Assembly: GCA_027596075.1 (NCBI GenBank)
Contig: JADGJC010000078.1
Location: 81,429-145,428 of the forward strand
Direction of reading: 5' to 3'
DNA: 64,000 nt
DNA from: Rhizophlyctis rosea
Taxonomy: Eukaryota; Chytridiomycota; Chytridiomycetes; Rhizophlyctidales; Rhizophlyctidaceae
Part shown: positions 36,243 through 46,545 of the stretch, one piece after another
Layout: the number at the start of each line of letters is the position of its first letter
Numbering within the stretch: position 1 is the first letter of the stretch
Made by a program: the position numbers and the translations under genes
Notes under the pieces: model-generated
Told to the model about the DNA's origin: nothing
What the model saw: the letters and a program-made list of their open reading frames with translations, nothing else
Database searches by the model: none

Positions 36243-39000
36243 ATGTCCACGTCCAGTGTCGTCAGGGTTTCAGCCGCGTCCATACCATCCGATCTCGACA
36301 TCGGCGACGTCCAAACTCGCGCCCTCTGTGCCCGGACAGGGTTCAAACAGAGTCGCTGGGATGGAGGAGGATTAGAGCTGGAGTTTGATGATGCTGAGCG
36401 GGCAGGGAGATTTCGAGAGGTGTTGGAGGGTATGGGGTTGCAGGGGTCGGAACAGGAAGTGGAGGTAGGTTGACAACCCATATAATATTACACACACTGG
36501 TCGCAGAAGACCCGGTGGCGCCGATATATTTATAATCACGACGAAGAGCGTCTGTGGGGGAGAGCATAAGACGTAAAGTCCTGAATCAATCTTGGAACAG
36601 AAGCCTCAAATAAGTGTACTGAGATCATCCCTGCTTGTTTTCGTATCAGGCTCTACCTTGCCGTCGTCCACGCGTTTCCCAACCATTCATCGGAAAAGAA
36701 AGCACCCTCTTGTTCGTCTTGCGACAGAAGGGTCTCACGGAAAGCATCATTCTCAAATTCTTTTCCAACCGCGACCAAATCGTCCACTCATTCAGAATCT
36801 CACGAGGATTTATCGTGTGTTTCGCAAACGTGGAGGCTGCCCAAACAGGACTGGAAGGGTTGCGGCGGCATTCATCATTGGTGGCACACTACTGGCCAGT
36901 ACAATTCGACGAGGCTGAAGCAGAAACAGAAGGCTCTGCAACAATGGTCACCTTGCGTATCCTCGGTGTGAAGAATCTAAACTCCGAACTTGCAATCTGG
37001 CGTTCGTTACCGGGACTTGTGGGCGTAGATGTCAATCTCATTCCCAAGGAGGCGCGTATCGGTGTTTTTGGGGCCATCAAGTCCATTGTGAGCAACACGT
37101 ACGACCTCATGACGGGGATCCAGAACGTCTCATTCATTCCCCGTCCTCGCAGATTGCTGAACACCAGTGCGGATGTCATGCGTTGGTTGACCTATGAGCG
37201 ACAACATGGTGTTCCTTGGCCTGGCTGGCGTCCCACGTCCTGCATCAGTATCACACCAACATACAACCTTACACCATCCTGTGCTCAACAACTGCTCGAG
37301 CTTTTGGATGCTTACGAAGGAGTCTTGGCAACACAACTTGAGATGACCGAAAACAAGTTCAAGGTCATCTTCCAGACCGCTGCACAGGCTGTTGAAGCGG
37401 CAAATGATCTGCATTGTCTCGACTTTCTGGTCTTGAAATACGAAACTCCGCCACCGGCCATCGATTCACTGAATCAAGAAGCCAATAAACCCGCAGCACC
37501 GCAGCTCACGCCCTCCGAACAGCAAATTGACAACGAATCAATGGAACAGCAGCACCTACAGAATCGATCTGCTCCTGAATTTGAGCTCGAGAAGCAAACC
37601 CGCTCATTGCGGAAGAAGGAACAGAAGCTACAAAGCCGTGCTGACGTCGTGCCCATCCTCGAAGAACAACTGCAGATCCTACAATCCGAAAAGCGAAAGC
37701 TGGAAAAGCGCGGTGCACTTGTGCCCGACCTCGAAACCCAACTGAGCATCCTGAAAACTCAAATGTCGCAGCAACAGTTGGCCGTCCCCGCCCCAGCACA
37801 TCAAAAGAAAGATCAACAATCCCAGACGAACGTCATCCACATGCCACACGTCGAAGCCCTGCCATCAGACAGAGAGAAAGTGCTACAAAGACGTACTGCT
37901 GAAGTTCAAAGCCTTCAAGCAACACTTCGTGCCAAAAACCGACAAATCCAGACGCTCACGCGTGATCTGCAAAGCAAAGAACAACAGCTGCAAAACCGTG
38001 CCACCATCGTGTCTGAGTATCAGCGCAATGCTGATATGGCTAAAGAGAAAAGGGAGGTCATGGAAGATGCATTAAAGTGGGGTAATGCCCGGATCCAGCA
38101 GCTTCAGGAACAGCTGACTGCCTTGTCCCATCAGGCCGCGTCGGAGGTGACGGTATCAATCGTGACTGAAGAACGCGACAAACTCCAAAACGAGCACACC
38201 GCCACCAGGCAACGCCTCAGCGAAGTGGAGTCCCTCCTGACCGCCGCGCAACATACCAAAAAGGAAATGAGACGTGCCAGCACGACCAAAGACCAAAAGA
38301 TCTCTTCGTTGAATGGGCAGGTGTTGCGGTTGGGTGAGGAGATTGCACAGGTGAAGGAGGAGGCTGCGAAGGGGACGGAGAAGTTGGTGGTGGAGGTTGG
38401 GACGTTGCAGAAGATCGTGGAGGAGCGGGACGGGGAGCTTGATGCTTGTTATAGGGTTATTCGGAAGGTGGAAGCGCAGTGGGAGGAGGATAGGAAGCGG
38501 CATGAGGGGGAGGTTTGGATTTTGAAGGATAAAGTTGGGTGCTTGCGGATGGGGCGGTGAGGAGTTCGGAGCGGTTCAACGCGGAGATTGATGGGTTGCG
38601 GGCGGCGTTGGAGGAGAAGGAAAGGGAGATCGAGGTGTTGAGGGGGAAGAGGGCGGATGCGGTCGTGGTGGAGAGTGGTGCGCATGGGTCGGACGAGACG
38701 TGCGAGAAAATTGAGCGAACGATGGACAAGTGTCGTGCCCAGATCGAAAGTTGTTGGGGGGTGACGTTGCAGGGTGAAGACGATGAGGCGGTAATCCGGG
38801 ATGCGGTTGATATGGCGTTTTTGTGGGATTGTGCATTGACTGGGGAGGAACTTGGGAAGCAGGGTGGGGTGGAGGTGCCGGAGAGGTTTGTGGCGGATGT
38901 TATGGATCTTGCGTTTGCGTGGAGGGATGTGAAAGCGGCTGCGGTGGGTGGGGTGGTGGGTGCGAAGGATATGGAGAGGGTTTGTGTGGTTGGGGGTTGA
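36243..39000 (+). CDS. RRM-like and coiled-coil protein
   Basis: Exon 1 (36243-36464) and exon 2 (36650 onward) join in phase 0 (gtaggt ... atcag). The first ~330 residues contain four beta-alpha-beta-beta-alpha units that look like divergent RNA-recognition motifs (for example LELEFDDAERAGRFREVLEG, GFIVCFANVEAAQTGLEGL, FKVIFQTAAQAVEAANDL), without good RNP1/RNP2 aromatic signatures. The next ~380 residues are a long coiled coil with an internal repeat: RADVVPILEEQLQIL and RGALVPDLETQLSIL. At 38536 the main frame ends at a stop (38560), but a frame one base back continues the coiled coil (NAEIDGLRAALEEKEREIEV) to 39000, suggesting a one-base loss in a G run. Up to 38560 the product is 710 residues. 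Function unknown; an RNA-binding scaffold is inference. Confidence 0.6.
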
Positions 39001-39346
39001 GGCTTCTCGGCCATTTGTAGAAAGGATTTGTTGCGGAGGGGTTTCTTGCAATTGCTGTGCACAAAGAGTCAAGCAATACCACTTGATGATACCTTGAATG
39101 GATCCTATTCATATATGACTCGTACGGCGTATCGCTTTCCACATAGATGGCTTTTGAAGCACCAGGCCGCAAACCGGATGCTGATCAAAGTATTTTGTGA
39201 AAATATGATTTGCACCTCAAAGGAGTTCGACAAGGGAAAGCGCCACCAAACAAGACGTATGGTTTATATCATCGCACATAGGAAAGGTAATGCCAACTGC
39301 TGTTTCTTCCCACCTTTCCTGCACGCCCAAAGAAGGCGTCTAAACG
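39001..39346. other. 3' intergenic region
   Basis: A 346-base gap between convergent genes with no recognised feature. Confidence 0.4.
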
Positions 39347-40343
39347 CTAGTCAACCACACCCGTAACACGTGGCGAGTCCGGGTTGCGCAACTCCTCATA
39401 CAAGGTACACAACCCAATCCTTCCATGATGTCTACACGTAGGTCTAGTATATGGCGCACGAAAATACTCCTTGATCATCCAAATCCCCAAAAATACCAGA
39501 TCCAGCTTAAGTATTGTAAATGACGACCAGCGTGGGACCGTATACGCATCTGACCCATAGTAAGTCCACGCCGTTCTTTCCGACCGATAAATTTGATATG
39601 CGACCCACACCCAAGCCGGTGCGCGGTAGAATGGTTCTTCCTTGATGACCGAGCGTTCGTAGGTGGCCAGGAGGATCATGCACGCTGTGCAATCCCAATT
39701 GGCCGGGGTCCGGGACATCAATCCGGGGCCAAAATGCATATCCGAAGAGATCCATGACGTAAAAGAAGAGTACGTACTCGGCGGTGGACCAAATTAGTTT
39801 GGAGAGGAGGGAGGAGCGGGAAAACCATAATGGGAGGAGTGTATCTGGTAGAGTGATGACGGATATGGAAATGATGGCTAGGGTTCTATGCCCTTTGCTT
39901 CCGGGGGTGAGGTAAATTCTTGATGCCGGATTTCCCGGCGCGATGAATCGGGCGATCCCGATTTCTTGGATGAGATGATTGAAGATGATGGGGTAGGGAT
40001 TGAGTTGTAGATCGCGGTAGGGGCGGTAGATGTAGGATAGGTAGAACCATGCTAGGTTGGCGGGACGTAACAAGAAAGAGAGGGCGAATAGGAATGTGAG
40101 AGAGTCGTTGATGAAGTCGTAGAAGCGTCCCATGCGTCTGCGAAGGAGGTAGAGTATGATGACGTGAAAGTGGATGAAGAGACGGATGGGAAATATTGAG
40201 GCCGCATTTGCTACACCTCCGTCTGGGATGCCAGCCCCCAAGAGCCCCAAAATAGTGCCGACTGCGACGGTTATTAGATCTGGCGATATTGTCACTAGAG
40301 CGAGGACCGCAAGTCCCAGGCACCACAATAGCGTTCCTATCAT
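39347..40343 (-). CDS. multi-spanning membrane protein, unknown family
   Basis: Starts at 40343 with MIGTLLWCLGLAVLALVTIS and shows about seven or eight hydrophobic segments. Two halves in different frames join near 39735: the upstream frame reaches YVMDLFGYAF and the downstream frame resumes PGLMSRTPANWDCTACMILL. One extra T in the run tttt at the join would explain it, and the combined protein would be about 330 residues ending at 39347. Charged loops carry YRPYRDLQLNPYP and YERSVIKEEPFYRAP. The arrangement of helices with short aromatic loops recalls fungal integral membrane enzymes or transporters, but no motif allows a name. Confidence 0.5.
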
Positions 40344-41121
40344 TTCTTACTAGAGGATCCGCTTAAAAAGGCTTATTTGAAAGCTGTCTACAGAAGGCCG
40401 TCAAAAATAGAAGAGTGGGAAAGAAAGAAAACTGAGAAAACCCGCGCGTCGTGGCTTCAACGGGCTTGTGCAAACAACTCCAGCTGTTTCTCAGCTGACG
40501 CGTTCAAATATGCCCGGGTTTGGTTACATGAGCTTCGACTTGGAGCGTCGTCAGCTGATAGATATCTACTGGGCAGAAGGTAAGTATCCGCGCAAAAACT
40601 GATGATGTCAGACTAGCGATGAGCCAAATAAGGTCAACCAATTTTGAACCGCCCAACGCGCCCAAATTCGACTCACAAGAAAACGCGCTTTTTAGACCCA
40701 AACGATTTCGAATTTGGTCCCTGGTTTGAAATTGGGACCTTGACCTTACTTATCTAAATGCGTGCAATCCCTCACCTACAACTTGCGTGGAACACACCCT
40801 CACACCAACACCAAGCATTTCGAGTGGCCTCGCGTCTGATCCAAATGCCGGCAATGAAACCGCTCCTCACCGACAGGTACCCAAGCCGTCGACGAGGTTT
40901 ACTGAATCAAAGCAATGCAGCGGATACAGCGTAGGTTTCCCAAAAAAGTGAATGCACACAGGCTCTGTCAAGGCGCTTGGTGAGGTGGTTTGGTTGAAGA
41001 GGTAGGTCTTGAGATGGATAGGCGGTGAAGGGCGGTAGATTGTAACGACTGTCAGTTTGGGAGGCATGACTTGGGATCGATTTGCTGCCTACAAACATTG
41101 CTTGATGTTGAGTGGGGGAAA

Positions 41122-41222
41122 GGTTGGCTCTGTCTTACAGGGGCTTGCCACCCTCATGACTGTGGAAAGTCATGGCGACATTACAGCCTTTCCCAGACTG
41201 CCCCCGCGGACCGAAGGGTCGA
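41122..41222. repeat. dispersed hairpin element, copy 2
   Basis: Same block order as copy 1. The central hairpin is catgact/agtcatg around gtggaa (41155-41174). Similarity to copy 3 extends left to about 41041, giving roughly 180 bases shared. On the minus strand the element lies directly upstream of the short open frame starting at 41067. Confidence 0.8.
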
Positions 41223-41981
41223 AGAAGAAGAATGAGGTATGTCATTCTATATCCACGAAGAAGAACAATGAATCAAAAATACCAAACACCATTACTGAAA
41301 ATCACAAAAGCAGGAGATTCTGGCGCTATGCTGCACGGACGCTCCGCCAAAAAAGGCCGGACGTCTAAACCCTAACACCAGACTTCCCAAGTAAGGTCTC
41401 CCCCACCCAGGCCCGCATGTCGTCTGAAAGTGGTGAAAAGCCATGAGCGACTCCCACGCCTCATGTGCATGAACATGTCAAAAAGGGAAGCAGATACTCC
41501 CCGAAGGGGATCAAGCTTATTGGGTAGTGTGACATTTCTGCAACATGGTATTGAGAATCCCCATGGACAGTGGCCATCCCAAGTAACATCGCCCGGTGAC
41601 AGCATAGACACACGCAAATCCCGCTCTACCTGAACCGTCCACGTCCCCACGTGATCCACAATTTTGCCGCCTGATGACCGTCGTCACCTCGCCGGAAGTA
41701 GTGATTGTATACGGATGCCCCAGACCGTATGTGGCAGCGGTAAGTGAGCGTGGATGTATGGCATGCTTCGCACGATACGATGTAGAGGTGTTCGCGCGCG
41801 GGTCGGTGTTGTCGGTCTTGCGTGGCAAGTAGAATCTCTAAAGGAACAACGACGCGTATGATTAGTGTGCCCAAACACTAAATGGTAGGTCGTAGACTTT
41901 ATAACGACCGTCAATTTACGAGGTATGACTTGAAAGCAACTTTCGAGGCATACAAACCTGAGTCTTGGTCTTGAGTAGGGA

Positions 41982-42083
41982 ATGGTTGGCTCTGTCTTTA
42001 CAGGAGCTTGCCACCCTCATGACAATGACGTCATGGCGACATTACAGCCTTCCCTTGACTGTCCCCCGCGGACCGTGGGGTCG
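41982..42083. repeat. dispersed hairpin element, copy 3
   Basis: Central hairpin catgac/gtcatg around aatgac (42018-42035), then gcggacc between cccc and gggg. Shares about 180 bases with copy 2 (from about 41901), including the left part taacgac-gtca-tt. Confidence 0.8.
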
Positions 42084-42286
42084 AATTGTATGGAGTGCAT
42101 CGTTGGGAATCTGTGACGGGAGAACGATGCATGTTATGTTTTGTGTACTCAAATAACAAAGCGCAAAAGCGTGAAAAGCATACCTCTGGGGACCTCATGA
42201 CCCCGCTCTTATTCCCAATTCCTCCCCACCGCCCCCCACGCCACGACCACAGCGCCATTGGCTCAACTTCCTGACCATCCTGTACT

Positions 42287-42340
42287 GGCTCCCTGGGGTT
42301 ATCCCAAAATGGACGGACCTTAGATCGAGGCCAGGGAGCC
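42287..42340. repeat. 54-base hairpin element, copy 1
   Basis: A perfect 10-bp inverted repeat, ggctccctgg and ccagggagcc, encloses 34 bases that include cggaccttagatc. A relative lies 134 bases to the right. Confidence 0.75.
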
Positions 42341-42420
42341 ACCCATTAGCTCAGCATTTGTGAACCTACTAGCAGGCTGTACAGGCGACAGAAAGCATCG
42401 TTGCCACCTTCCCACATGCT

Positions 42421-42475
42421 GACATTCCCAGGGGATTCCTGAACTGGTCGGACCTTAGATCAGGGCTGGGGAGTC
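42421..42475. repeat. 55-base hairpin element, copy 2
   Basis: The ends gacattccca and tggggagtc pair over nine positions with one bulged A and one G-U. The inside again carries cggaccttagatc. The outer stem sequence differs from copy 1 but keeps pairing. Confidence 0.7.
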
Positions 42476-43314
42476 ACCACGCCAGCACCACTTGAAGGAT
42501 AACTGGACGGGCTTGCATATGAGGCTAAACAAGCACGAAAAGCGACGGAACCTACATAGCGGCACTCCACATTCCCGCACCGCTACTCCAAATAAAGCCG
42601 GACGGGTCGCGGTACAATATAGGGGTGTTCGGGTCGGTATGTTCTGCGATACGAGGACCAGGTTGGTCAGAATTGACTACATGTGCCGACCACTCAATGG
42701 ATACCTCTACTTACCGAATGATTCAATGCCTCGCATCCACCACCCACACCCAGAACCTCAAGGTTGGCTCCACTCATCAACCCTCACTCAAAGTGACGAC
42801 CTTCAGCCCGGTGAAGAGCCTCTGTGGGTTTTCTCCGAAGATCAAACCCGCTGGTTGCCCCCGCCGAAGCGGCAGCCTCCTACTCGCGGACACCTCACAA
42901 TAGGGGATAAGAGGTGGTGCCCAGTTTCTTGCTAGCTGCTTGAGTGCGTACGACTCGCAGGAGTGCCCGAACATGTTCTGGATGTGGGTGGTGTGTGGTG
43001 ATTGATAGTTTGAAGGAGAATAGCCGATTGATGGGAAATTGGGAAGAGCAAGAAGAGGAAGAAGAGTGGAAGATAGTTGGATGGGGAATCTGACGATCTT
43101 ATGCGCGCAGGTCTGTCGATCCCGTGGCTTGTGCAAACGTGCCTGATCATGGCAGGCGCAAGCCACGATGCTGTGCCACCACTAAGGATGATAATTTTAG
43201 GGCCTCAAAGTTTCCCCACTCTCCCACACACACCACACCGTGCTCCCTTGAAATCCCACTGTACAGAAGTGCATAAACGCCCCAACAACACGTCCACCCA
43301 ACGCCCACCAAACA

Positions 43315-44518
43315 ATGCCACCTAAGCGTCCCGCTAAAGCCGCCGCGTTGGACCCCGCACCTGGAAAGAAGCGGAAGACAAATGCCCAAGACCCAATTGA
43401 ACCTCCTTCCTTCGAACCTTCCACGTCCTCTGCACTAGCAGTAGGACCTCTCTACGACCCTCTCCCCGAAGCCGCACAAAGCAGTTCTTCCGTATGTGTT
43501 ATCGCAGCTCCAAACTGTTCCCGAGCTTTTGTTGACCCATCCAACCTAACCAACCCCCCACTTACCGCACCCCACACAGTCAACCCCCTTCACACCCACC
43601 TTCATAAAATCCATCATAGCCCCAACACAAGACTTCACCCGCAACTACGACTCAAAACTCAAAAACAAAGTCCTCGTAATAGATAACCCACCTACAGACG
43701 AGACCGTCCGCGCCCAAAAACGCGACGAGCGCGTCAAGAAGCGGCGGAGGAAGAAGGATAAGATTATGAGTTCGAGGGAGAGGAAGGCGTTGGGGGTGTT
43801 TGATGTTCCGAAGGAGGTTTGCAAGTGAGTAAGATTTGGAGTTTAGTGTATTGGGATGGAGATTGGGGTTGGGCTGGGTGGGACGTCCATGAGTTGGAGA
43901 ATGTGATTGACGAGACTTTGCGTTTTTGCAGGTATGAATTGTTCGTGCCCCTACATCAGCTTTGGACACAATACATGAATGAAATGCTTGGAAATATCAC
44001 GGCCGCTTCACAAATGTTGCCAAAGTAAGGATGATCTGAATGATCAACACATTCCCAGCATGCGTGTAACTGATGCCCCATTTCAGATTAGCAAAGGCCG
44101 ACCTCCATGGTGCCAAGGTTGCTGGTATGTCCGTCATACCTCCAAAGCGCATTCCAAGCGCGCTGCAAATTTCTGACAATTTTTCGAACTAGTAACACAA
44201 TCCAAATGCCCCACCAACATCGGCATATCCGGCATCCTCATCCGCGAAACAGAAACCATGTTCTACATAGTAACAGAGGCGGACGCCCTAAAAGGTAAAA
44301 TAGCAACCCCGCTCTTTCTCATCTCAGTCATTATCCTTATCAATCGCCATTGCACACCTCCCACCAAGCCATCCCGAAACGAAACCACATCTTCGTCTTC
44401 CCCCTCCGCGACCAACTCATCACCGTCTACGGAAACCACTTTGCCGTCCGCTCCGGTGAACGAATCGCCAAAAAGTTCCGCTCAAAACCCACCGTTGAGT
44501 TGGTATAAACTGCGCTTG
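43315..44518 (+). CDS. POP4: ribonuclease P/MRP protein subunit POP4 (Rpp29)
   Basis: A core protein of nuclear RNase P and RNase MRP that binds the catalytic RNA during tRNA and rRNA processing. About seven exons. The N-terminus is basic and Pro/Ala-rich with PGKKRKT, a likely nuclear localisation signal. A second basic patch RVKKRRRKKDKI follows. The conserved family region begins FVPLHQLWTQYMNEMLG, then KADLHGA, CPTNIGISGILIRETETMF, EADALK, and ends IPKRNHIFVFPLRDQLITVY with GERIAKKFRSKPTVEL at the C-terminus, which forms the Sm-like beta-barrel of Rpp29. Start at 43315, stop at 44516-44518. Convergent with MAT1. Assignment rests on several blocks in the correct order. Confidence 0.88.
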
Positions 44519-44683
44519 CATACGGCGGCTTAACATGCAAATTTTGTTTTTTTATTTCTGTACATATTGCAAATATTGTGTGGTATATAGAGAGTTATGC
44601 TGGGGGATTTTATGTACATAGTTCAGACAAGGCTAAGCCCGATCCCTTTTTCGTAGTGGTTGTGGGAGGTTTGATGGAGGGAT

Positions 44684-46059
44684 TTAGGACGCCGCTTGAA
44701 GAGTAGGAGTAGTAGCTGTAGCCAATACCCCGGAATACACAGCCGACAGCGCCCGTTCGTGCGTGAAACGCGGCAGGTATCCACTCGCTTTGCCCAGTTC
44801 TGTTTGCCACTTGCTCGTCCAGCTGCAAATCACACATGCGTCAACAAACCACATCCCAAACACCACAACACACCAAACCACTCACCCCTCATTGTACGAC
44901 TCACGAACGTTCGTGAACAGCGTCTCATCATACAAGTGATCGAACGGATCGAAATCATCCGACCCTTGCGTGCCGTACTCGACATCCATCGTGTCGGCTT
45001 CCAGGAGCGCCGGCGGGATGTCGAGTGAGATGGAGTGGCGACGGTTCATTTTGTTGCGTTGTTCGCGCATGATTTCTTCTGCGGATTTGTCGGAGTTTGA
45101 TGCCTGGGTGGTGTAGACTGATGATGAGACATGGAGTGGATGACCGTGCTGTAATAGAATACATACGAGAGTCTTCAACAATTCCGCCTCTCCCTCAGCT
45201 TTCAACTTTTGTTCTTCTTCGTCCCGTTTCATGATGAGTTCTCTTCTGAGCTGCTTCTCTTGCTTTTCCTTCCTGAGTTTCCTTGAGACTTGTTCTTTTT
45301 CGGTTTCCTGTGCACATCAGAAACACCATCAATATACTGCCAATTTGTAATCAACCACCCAAGATGCTAACCTGCTTCTTCGCGTTGACTTCGATGGCTG
45401 CCTTGTTCGCATCTGAGTATGCCTTGATTTTTTCTTCTGTTTCCGCCACGTTGTCGTCGTAGACCAGGCTGAAGACTGTGTTTTGAAATGAGCAACAGCG
45501 TATTGTGAGCACAGGCGATACTATCATAGACTTACTCATTTCCTCCAAATCTTCCAGGTACTTGTTGTAGTTCTTCACTCTGTCCTCACCCACGAAATCC
45601 TCCGGACGCTTGTTGAATCTGGTATACCAGATAGAGGGTAAGTTCAGTTTGATGACCAGAGCGCGTTCAACAAGGAAGGTATTGCGCGACATACATCCGC
45701 GTAAGCCGCTTGCGAATCTGCACCTCCTTCTCCACCAACAAGTCCTCAAACGTCTGCACGACAAAGTCACGCCTGCGGAGGGTGGTGTTGCAACCAGGTA
45801 TCGGGCAAATCCCAGGACCGGCTTTGAAGTTCACGTCGATGCAATTTTCGCAACTGCATAGGTCAAGAACAGATGTGAATTGAGTGAGCGTTTGTAAGTT
45901 AGCAAAAGGTGAAGGCATGAGTTGCGAAACGTACAGCTTGTGGAAGCAAGGACTGACGAGAAGCTTCAAGTTTGGGTTGAGGTATTTCTCTGCTGAGCAG
46001 TTTTGACACTTGTCGGCGTTGATGTCGTTGAAGGACTGGAACACTTTTGTTTGTGCCAT
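44684..46059 (-). CDS. MNAT1: CAK assembly factor MAT1 (Tfb3)
   Basis: Bridges CDK7-cyclin H to core TFIIH and stimulates the kinase. Starts at 46059, MAQTKVFQSFND, followed at once by a RING finger: CQNC, then CFHKL, CENC and CPIPGC spread over the first two exons. After the RING comes VQTFEDLLVEKEVQIRKRL, typical of MAT1, then FNKRPEDFVGEDRVKNYNKY LED, a long charged helical region (KEKQEKQLRRELIMKRDEEE), and a C-terminal segment KASGYLPRFTHERALSAVY that matches the CDK7-cyclin H binding end of the family. About seven exons. The start is close to the first RING cysteine, as expected. Its partner kinase lies 18 kb away at 25648, on the other strand. Confidence 0.88.
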
Positions 46060-46545
46060 TTTGGCGGTAACTGAGGGTATTTAGCTTCGAGGTGCTGGCG
46101 AGTGAGTGATATGTAGCGTGGGAAAGTGCGAAGGAAGGGTTCAAAGAGGACAGCTGGGGATGGGTGGGTGTGGGAACAAACAAGAGCAGAGGATTTCCAT
46201 TTTGGCCGTGAATCACGATGGGTGATCGCATTGCGTGCATGAATGAGGCACGGTGCGCGAGGCTGCTGTGGCTTATATCCAGTCACAGCACCACATATGC
46301 CAGCCACATTCAAGCCCTAATCTCGAACTGATTAGCACGTGCTGATAGAACGCAATGTCTCCTATGACAGTTTCCCCACCATTTCACACTTCCCTTGCTC
46401 GGGAGACACTATATTCTCCCATCTAATATAAGAGCACTCAACGAACCCCTTCTCGTCTCACTCGTAAAGCCGCTAAGGGACCGAGTCTTACTTAAATATT
46501 AAAAGCGACCGCCGACTGCCGTCGAACGCAAACCCCGTTTCCAAG
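46060..46545. promoter_or_regulatory. divergent promoter region
   Basis: Shared upstream region of MAT1 (minus) and the PfkB kinase (plus), about 490 bases. A tata-like atctaatataag lies near 46420-46433. No other element recognised. Confidence 0.4.

Larger units (their letters stand above)
40344..43314. other. repeat-rich interval without an intact gene
   Basis: Nearly 3 kb with two copies of the dispersed element (41122, 41982), two hairpin elements (42287, 42421) and short open fragments. The fragment 41067-40867 (minus, opening MPPKLTVVTIYRPSPPIHLK, with a gtgagg donor near its end) has a decayed relative at about 41922 where the start ATG reads ATA. A minus frame at 41659-41372 looks protein-like but is unassigned. 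The interval seems to be a duplicated, decaying locus. Confidence 0.5.

Noticed and set aside
41122..41260. Dispersed element as a coding exon (an open frame runs through copy 2 after a tcttacag acceptor-like site)
   Set aside because: The loop length differs by 2-4 bases between copies, so the sequence conserved after it falls in different frames.
42287..42475. Hammerhead ribozyme pair
   Set aside because: Neither strand contains the CTGATGA and GAAA core segments.
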